NCBI GenBank assembly: GCA_002633005.1
Contig: NMRA01000014.1
Coordinates: 1,786,710 to 1,844,770 of the forward strand
Length of the DNA stretch: 58,061 bases
Origin: Phoronis australis
Taxonomy: Eukaryota; Phoronida; Phoronidae
Reading direction: 5' to 3'
The position numbers and the translations under genes are program-made. Positions 53,801 through 58,061 of this stretch are shown one piece after another (the stretch's first letter is position 1; every line of letters begins with the position of its first letter). The notes beneath the pieces are model-generated. The model worked only from the letters and a program-made list of their open reading frames with translations. It did not search any database and was not told where the DNA came from.

Positions 53801-56800
53801 GGCAAAGATGAAATTGAAAATGGACTCGAGGGTATTTTAAGGCATGATCACAATAAGTTCATGTGTCACTTACTTGTTCACAAATGGCTGGATAAGTGAG
53901 GACGTGGGAGGTACATGTACTTGCTCAGGCTTTTGAAATGTCCCTACAAAAATCGCATCAACAAATTGCAAACCAGCTTAGAAGAGATTGAAAACCAGGT
54001 CAGTTTTAGTAAGAGTTATTCACCAGTAGATCACATTATCAAACTCCCAAGGTTTTATTCAGAAACATATGAGCAGAACACATAGTTGAATACTTTATTA
54101 TAAATTTTTCAAAGACCTTTGAAAGAATCCCTCACAAATCATTTTTTTGTAAAACTCCAAAGAAGAGTCGGTCTCAAGATAACTTTGTGAAGCCACTGTG
54201 TAATTCAATGAAGATCTGGCTGAATTTGCTTACAAATAATCCTGGTAATATACAAATATCCATGCTCAGCCAAGTGACTTGACAGCGACAGTTAGAACCA
54301 ATGTAAAACAGCATTGGCAATGTCTTGCCCAAGTTGTCTTTGAGTCATCATACATGTAGATGTATTGAAAATTATGGGGAAAAACATAGATTACTTATTA
54401 AAATTATGATTAAATACATACATTATTTATTAAGCTAAAAAGTCTGAAATGCTTCCCAAAAATACTCTACGTGTCGATCAAACCATTGACCAGCGCAGAC
54501 AGCAAAGGGAGATGAAAGAAAACAAAAAGATGAAGAAAACTGGTAGCAAACCAAACAAGAGCAACGCAGAGCGTTGAAATGTGCCCACAATTGCACCGCA
54601 TACAGTATCCTTCTAGGGTTGTTTATTGGTACCATAAAGTGGCCAGTAGAGGGCATATATGTAGTATGTTGTACTTTGCAAAATGGAAAGGCATGGTCAT
54701 TGTCTCCTCAATAGGCTAGGGGCAAAATGTGAGTAATCTTCATAATACAAGCACATCCTATACACCAGTTGCTTAAAGCACCACAGAAACATAGAATTAA
54801 AAACAAATTTACCAACATACGAGATTAGCACAGCATTAGAATGCCAGAAACAAATTTCTACTTGGAACTTTTCCTTCACAGTCACGAAGTAACACAAAGT
54901 ATACACCTGAAGACCTATGAAAATACAGAGGTCAATGTAAAATACTAAAATTGCCACTAGAGGCAAATACTAAAATTGCCACTAGAGGCATACCGGTAAT
55001 CAGAATCATCCTAAAGTCGTCATCGTCCGTTGTCAACATCACATAAATACACTTGCTAAATTTAGTAAAGATCCTGCAAACGGTTTGGGAGATACAGCCA
55101 TGGGCGCAAAAAAACAAAACTGCCACTAGGAGGCGCCACAGTAGTCCAAATCGTCTGAAAATCATTGTCAGCTGTCTTCCTTATAGTAAGCACATACACG
55201 CCAATTTTCACAATCATCCTTTGAGCGGTTTGGTTGATAGAGGGGTGGACGCAAAAATACAGACTCGAAAACAGTAAAAATGGCCACTAGGTGGCGCAAA
55301 CTACGTCGAATCCATCTGAAAACAGGAGGATAGCGTCATCTCACTAATAGGTGCCTACATACCAAATTTCATGAAAATCCGTTCAGGACTTTTGAAGATA
55401 CAAAGGTAAGCGTAAAAAACTAAAATTGCCACTAGGGGGCACACCGGTAGTCGGATCCGACCAAAAGTCGTCATCTTCCGTTGTTAACATCATATAAATA
55501 TACTTACACAATTTGTAAAGATCCTGCGAACGGTTTAGGAGATACAGCCATAGGCGCAAAAAAACAAAACTGCCACTAGGAGGCGCCACAGTAGTCGAAA
55601 TCGTCGGAAAATCATCGTCAACCGTCCTCTACATAGTAAGCATATACATGCCAATTTTCACAATCATCCTTTGAGCGGTTTGGTTGATAGAGGGGTGGAC
55701 GCACAAAAACAGACTCGAAAACACTAAAAATGGCCACTAGGTGGCGCAAACTATGTCGAATCCATCTGAAAACGGGAGGATAGCGTCATCTCACTAATAG
55801 GTGCCTACATACCAAATTTCATGAAAATCCGTTCAGGACTTTTGAAGATACAAAGGTAAGCGTAAAAAACTAAAATTGCCACTAGGGGGCACACCGGTAG
55901 TCGGATCCGACCAAAAGTCGTCATCTTCCGTTGTTAACATCATATAAATATACTTACACAATTTGTAAAGATCCTGCGAACGGTTTAGGAGATACAGCCA
56001 TAGGCGCAAAAAAACAAAACTGCCACTAGGAGGCGCCACAGTAGTCGAAATCGTCGGAAAATCATCGTCAACCGTCCTCTACATAGTAAGCATATACATG
56101 CCAATTTTCACAATCATCCTTTGAGCGGTTTGGTTGATAGAGGGGTGGACGCACAAAAACAGACTTGAAAACACTAAAAATGGCCACTAGGTGGCGCAAA
56201 CTATGTCGAATCCATCTGAAAACGGGAGGATAGCGTCATCTCACTAATAGGTGCCTACATACCAAATTTCATGAAAATCCGTTCAGGACTTTCGAATACA
56301 AAGGTAAGCTTAAAAAAACTAAAATTGCCACTAGGGGGCACACCGGTAGTCGGATCCGTCCGAAAGTTCGCACATGCCGTCCCATTCATGAATGGAACAT
56401 ATGTGCCAAATTTCATGACGGTATGTCAAAGGGTTTTGGAGATAAACGGACGCCGCCCGGACGGACGAACGGACGGACGGAGATGACGGCATAATGCGTC
56501 CACATATAAATATGTGGGCGCATAAAAATTGTCATTTTCTCTTTTCGTTTTGTGCAACTTTTGAGTTTTTCATTAAAACCATAAGAATACTATTTTTGAT
56601 AGCTTCTCAAGCAAAAACAGATCATTTTTAAAACAATTCCTTAATGTTTATTTGGAGAACAAGGTATAAAACGTAGTATTTGGGTGTTTCATAAGCATCC
56701 GATCAGCCATTTGAGAGATAGGCCATTTCAAAATTAGTCTATTATGGACATTTTTCTAAGGTTCTACATAATCTCAATAGAGGCAGAATACCCGTTGATA

Positions 56801-57101
56801 TAGATGCAACTTCTTAAACATACTCCACCCTGTAATTGAGTACAGCAATGTAATTCAGTCTAGAGATAAGAGAACGTAAATATTTGCACCTGCATAAACA
56901 TTCATCTTCTGAAAATTCCATAAAAGAATGAAGCTCAAATTTGTAAATTAAAATAAAATTCAGCTCAAATAGATGTTTCAAAATCTAAATGTAAGTGTAC
57001 AACGTCAACACAAAAGCCATTACCTGAGGCAGGGGACAGCTGAAGTGATTTATCACATGTATAAGATCTAGTAGCATGTTATGTCCAACGACCACCTTCC
57101 C
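36449..57101 (-). CDS. PARN: Poly(A)-specific ribonuclease PARN, 3' part of gene (8 visible coding exons)
   Basis: PARN is a DEDD-family 3'-5' exoribonuclease that shortens poly(A) tails and trims small-RNA 3' ends. Its RRM also binds the mRNA cap. Eight exons with GT/AG borders are visible on the minus strand, 680 coding bases in total. Exon 57024-57101 carries the nuclease motif GHNMLLD. The following exons give the C-terminal end of the nuclease domain (PYLNLAGPD), the RRM (WIDETSAF, with the Trp that in human PARN stacks on the cap), a basic NLS-like stretch, an acidic linker and a final LFEEPETW-stop, close to LFEVPDTW in human PARN. From exon 53874-53943 to the stop every splice phase agrees. 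The N-terminal exons lie beyond the right edge of the window. A block of about 90 residues between the first two visible exons is missing (see findings). Introns range from about 0.4 to 8.9 kb and are rich in repeats. The identification is by recalled similarity to human PARN. Confidence 0.93.
38155..38385 (+). repeat. Dispersed repeat R2, copy 3
   Basis: The most diverged copy: TAAGTCACTAG, TAGGGTTGGCCAAATCC and CAGTTGCTGATGATTTCG occur in the R2 order. It lies within the last PARN intron, antisense to the gene. Confidence 0.6.
38791..38897. mobile_element. Foldback element, family F1 copy 1
   Basis: A 107-bp imperfect palindrome. The arms contain TGAGAACCAGTT and its complement, with an AT-rich loop of about 25 bases. 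The arms begin GTAATAGTA and end TACTGCC. Arm and loop sequence both resemble the element at 51553-51660, so the two are copies of one family. It lies in the last PARN intron. Confidence 0.8.
44855..44898. repeat. (ATT)n/(ATC)n microsatellite
   Basis: About ten TTA triplets followed by ATC-ATT triplets. It explains the isoleucine-rich open frames on both strands here. Confidence 0.95.
45444..45559 (-). CDS. PARN: PARN exon, acidic C-terminal linker
   Basis: This 116-bp exon has a gttccag acceptor and a gttagt donor, phases matching both neighbours, and 38 codons with no stop. It encodes SPFQSRYSITPIPEEESEE and then an acidic stretch ending MKGESP. The C-terminal region of PARN is poorly conserved. 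The placement rests on strand, phase and the same general acidic character as the human tail, not on strong residue identity. The 4.5-kb upstream intron holds the 819-bp duplication and a MITE. Confidence 0.82.
46087..46245 (-). mobile_element. hAT-like MITE, copy 2, with 5-bp target-site duplication
   Basis: This is the same family as the element at 12896-13189, in the opposite orientation. It starts CAGTGGCGGATTTAGAGG and ends with the complement of CAAGGGCGGATCCAGGATTT. The 5-bp direct repeat ctgac flanks it at 46082-46086 and 46246-46250. At 159 bp it is shorter than copy 1. It lies in the PARN intron between exons 50076-50226 and 45444-45559. Confidence 0.82.
46511..48149. repeat. 819-bp direct duplication across a single N
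   Basis: 46511-47329 and 47331-48149 are collinear copies of equal length separated only by one ambiguous base at 47330. I count about 15 substitutions and no indels. The substitutions fall in the first 530 bp and the last 290 bp appear identical. Each copy also contains weak internal periodicity of 45-60 bp around an AAAGGGGCA-GAATA motif. See findings for the assembly interpretation. Confidence 0.92.
50076..50226 (-). CDS. PARN: PARN exon, end of RRM and basic NLS-like region
   Basis: This 151-bp exon has an atttcag acceptor and a gtgagt donor. It encodes 49 codons. LYRIMTFSDF matches the end of the human RRM (SYRIQTYAEY). The following basic run, RKRPRTPESDVDLPSKKTK, resembles a bipartite nuclear localisation signal and takes the place of the lysine-rich tail segment of the human protein. 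The last two bases (CA) pair in phase with the G that opens exon 45444-45559. Confidence 0.92.
51553..51660. mobile_element. Foldback element, family F1 copy 2
   Basis: A 108-bp palindrome with 43-bp arms that differ at about three positions and a loop of about 22 bases. The inner arm TTTTGAGAACCAGTTT and the loop start TCTCCATTGAAC match the copy at 38791-38897. It starts 66 bases past the donor of PARN exon 51727-51801, so the PARN pre-mRNA should carry a long hairpin there. Confidence 0.87.
51727..51801 (-). CDS. PARN: PARN exon, RRM core with cap-binding Trp
   Basis: This 75-bp exon has a ttccag acceptor and a gtacta donor. It encodes TVQVCWIDETSAFIVL and then HKKEEAPS, matching human NIQISWIDDTSAFVSL. 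The Trp of CWIDE corresponds to human Trp475, which contacts the m7G cap (established for human PARN). A foldback element lies 66 bases into the downstream intron. Confidence 0.95.
51950..52040 (-). repeat. tRNA-derived SINE fragment (candidate)
   Basis: On the minus strand there is a pol III B-box-like sequence, GGTTCAAATCG, preceded by TAGCCTAAGGG, which resembles an A box but is closer than in a true tRNA. It is followed by CTCGACCCTTGAGTAAGGAC, a type of sequence seen after the tRNA head in several animal SINEs. It is not a tRNA gene because no cloverleaf can be drawn. Confidence 0.4.
52579..52760. repeat. 13-bp minisatellite, 14 units
   Basis: Exactly 14 units of 13 bp (182 bp) with no indels. 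Three unit types recur: ggtaactgctaca, ggtaactgcaaca and attatctgctaca. They partly follow each other as a 39-bp higher-order triplet. The array lies in a PARN intron, 53 bases past the donor of exon 52814-52900. Confidence 0.92.
52814..52900 (-). CDS. PARN: PARN exon, first half of the RRM
   Basis: This 87-bp exon lies between a ctttcag acceptor and a gtaagg donor. The 28 codons begin QPSRDHVFHISFPASWK and continue ISDLFVLFNPF, matching human QPKRDHVLHVTFPKEWK and TSDLYQLFSAF. It covers beta-1 and alpha-1 of the RNA-recognition motif. A single ambiguous base (52915) lies just upstream in the intron. A 13-bp minisatellite begins 53 bases into the downstream intron. Confidence 0.95.
53301..53353 (-). 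CDS. PARN: PARN exon, linker before the RRM
   Basis: This 53-bp exon has a ttgtag acceptor and a gtgagt donor. Its first base completes AAG (Lys) with the preceding exon. The 17 full codons read VNVRMLDIPYLNLAGPD, matching human LFLMRVMDIPYLNLEGPD. One base remains and joins the next exon to make a Leu codon. Confidence 0.95.
53874..53943 (-). CDS. PARN: PARN exon, end of nuclease domain
   Basis: This 70-bp exon follows a tttttgtag acceptor and precedes a consensus gtaagt donor. Two bases complete a codon, 22 codons follow (TFQKPEQVHVPP, then TSSLIQPFVN), and two bases are left over. It corresponds to human PARN [20 protein letters not shown] followed by FNK. Its incoming phase does not match the outgoing phase of exon 57024-57101, so at least one exon must lie between them. 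Confidence 0.93.
54088..54366 (+). pseudogene. Non-LTR retrotransposon reverse-transcriptase fragment (decayed)
   Basis: One frame on the plus strand reads NFSKTFERIPHK, then IWLNLLTNN, QVT, QRQLEPM and SIGNVLPKLS. These correspond in order to the reverse-transcriptase blocks of CR1/L2/jockey-type LINEs: the FSKAFD-VPH block, the W-I-x-x-FL block, VTSGVPQG-VLGP, and the YINDLP block. In-frame stops at 54280-54282 and 54304-54306, and loss of the SGVP residues, show it is dead. No YADD catalytic box is seen downstream. It lies antisense within a PARN intron. The clade is not resolvable from this fragment. Confidence 0.75.
54900..56530. repeat. Tandem array, 450-bp higher-order unit with nine CTCF-like motifs
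   Basis: Each 450-bp unit is built from three diverged subunits of 161, 145 and 144 bp. Each subunit carries one CCACTAG core followed by GGAGGCGC, GTGGCGC or GGGGCAC. Cores start at 55123, 55284, 55429, 55573, 55734, 55879, 56023, 56184 and 56328. The unit 55383-55832 and its copy 55833-56282 are almost identical; the open frames at 55383-55589 and 55833-56039 encode the same 68 residues. The left edge holds a 25-bp direct duplication with two shortened motifs (54954, 54979). The right edge ends in GGACG repeats (56458-56480) and a hairpin (56495-56522). It lies in a PARN intron. Confidence 0.9.
56495..56522. repeat. Hairpin closing the 450-bp repeat array
   Basis: The arms TGCGTCCACATATA and TATGTGGGCGCA pair with one or two mismatches, directly after the GGACG repeats that end the array. 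It probably marks the 3' boundary of the repeat unit. Confidence 0.6.
56525..56800 (-). repeat. Dispersed repeat R3, copy 5
   Basis: On the minus strand it contains ATCTCTCAAATGGCTGATCG and TATGAAACACCCAAATACTA. It directly abuts the right end of the 450-bp repeat array inside the PARN intron. Confidence 0.62.
57024..57101 (-). CDS. PARN: PARN exon with catalytic GHNMLLD motif
   Basis: This 78-bp exon (26 codons, phase 0 at both ends) is preceded by a pyrimidine-rich tract ending in cag and followed by gtaatg. It encodes GKVVVGHNMLLDLIH and then VINHFSCPLPQ, nearly identical to the human PARN segment around the third DEDD acid (Asp292, the last D of GHNMLLD). It is the most 5' PARN exon in the window. 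I see no upstream exon between 57102 and 58061, so the preceding coding exon lies outside. Confidence 0.95.
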
Positions 57102-57728
57102 CTGGAAAAGAAAATTTACTTCACTGTAACGCAACTCAATTCCATGTGGCAAAGACTGTAAGATGAAGTGCATCGTTTTTTGTTGAGAAAGGTGATCATG
57201 TTTCAGTTACAAAGTTAAAGACACATAACAGCAAGGCGTGGGACGTGGTCACCATAGCAAACCAGGCATCAAGCAGTGAAAGCGTGTAGAAATTTCATTC
57301 CAATGGCCAATCATATCTTGCTGCTGAGAAAAGAAAATATTTTCAGCAAACTGGCCATATAATCGTTTTAAGTCATCGATTATAATTGAATGTAATGTAA
57401 TTTTTTAAACATGGTTCGGCAAAACATTATTGGACAGGGAGTCAGAAGAACTGCAATCTCATCTCACTGGAGAGAGTTCTATACTTATTCCTTGCGAGAA
57501 AGGCATGATCTTGCAATATTTTGCATGATCAAGTGAGTGTTTCGCAAATATGCTTAGTAGCTTTCTAGCCTGTCCTAACAAAATGGTTGCCATTGAAGTG
57601 ACTGTTTGTCGAGCTTGAAGTGCTGAATTATGGGACTAAACCCAGTGTTTCTGTTACACATTCAAGTGAAGATTTTTTACCAGAAGTTCAAGATAACGTC
57701 TTGGGGTCTAAAGACTTTATTCATGCAG

Positions 57729-57890
57729 TTGCCATTTCAGTAGTGAGCCTCTTTTTAGGTTTAAAAAGCAATGCATTTGGGACATGAACGTAACGAGGCA
57801 TGCGGAAAAATCACGCTTTGTACTTTATTTAAGCGCAAAATGCATTGTTTTTAAAACCTAAAAAGAGGCTCACTACTTAAATGGTGATTG
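57729..57890. mobile_element. Foldback element with long inverted repeats, family F3
   Basis: The left arm (about 57729-57778) contains GTAGTGAGCCTCTTTTTAGG. The right arm (about 57836-57890) holds its exact complement, and the match extends through AATGCATT on the loop side. The spacer of about 57 bases has no feature I recognise. It sits just upstream of the first visible PARN exon. Confidence 0.8.
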
Positions 57891-58061
57891 CGTGAATACG
57901 GTGCAAAGAAATCAACTTAGCCTTACATTTGCAAAACTTAAAGTTCATCAACAAATCAGAAATGGAAAAACTTATAAAGGTACATTAATTAAATAGGCAT
58001 GAGCCAAATGACATATGGTAGACAAGTTTTTACACTTCTAATAAGTGAAAAATCTTGCATC

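Noticed and set aside
55383-56039. Two identical 68-codon minus-strand frames, possibly a repeated peptide gene
   Set aside because: Identity is explained by the 450-bp tandem repeat. There is no sign of selection for coding, since the diverged unit to the left does not keep the frame intact.

Overview
The window is eukaryotic nuclear DNA from a draft assembly, most likely a marine invertebrate. It is AT-rich and gene-sparse, has introns of several kilobases with GT/AG borders, and is full of short interspersed repeats, foldback elements and decayed transposons. The protein matches and the repeat style fit an invertebrate deuterostome (hemichordate, echinoderm or amphioxus), but the clade is an inference and I cannot fix it. 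No bacterial-type gene, operon, CRISPR array or phage module is present.

The one gene I recognise confidently is PARN, the poly(A)-specific ribonuclease, on the minus strand across the right 21 kb. Eight coding exons can be placed exactly: 57024-57101, 53874-53943, 53301-53353, 52814-52900, 51727-51801, 50076-50226, 45444-45559 and the stop-containing 36449-36498. From exon 53874-53943 onward all splice phases agree. The translation follows PARN from the C-terminal part of the nuclease domain through the RRM to the C-terminal tail. The 5' exons lie beyond position 58061. About 90 residues that should lie between the first two visible exons, including the fourth catalytic Asp, cannot be found.

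The PARN introns hold most of the structure of interest: a 450-bp-period array carrying nine evenly spaced CTCF-like motifs (54900-56530), a 14-unit 13-bp minisatellite (52579-52760), a reverse-transcriptase fossil (54088-54366), foldback elements (38791-38897, 51553-51660), a small MITE with target-site duplication (46087-46245), and an 819-bp direct duplication joined by a single N (46511-48149) that looks like an assembly artefact.

The left 36 kb has no gene I can name. It holds a frameshifted THAP-domain fossil (10144-10380), a second MITE copy (12896-13189), several dispersed repeat families (called R1, R2 and R3 here), a 127-bp foldback element (32147-32273), a probable LINE 3' tail (about 16990-17024), a 4-copy tandem repeat (35724-35980) and a 294-bp assembly gap (21001-21294). 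The remaining open frames there are short, unrecognised and probably chance.
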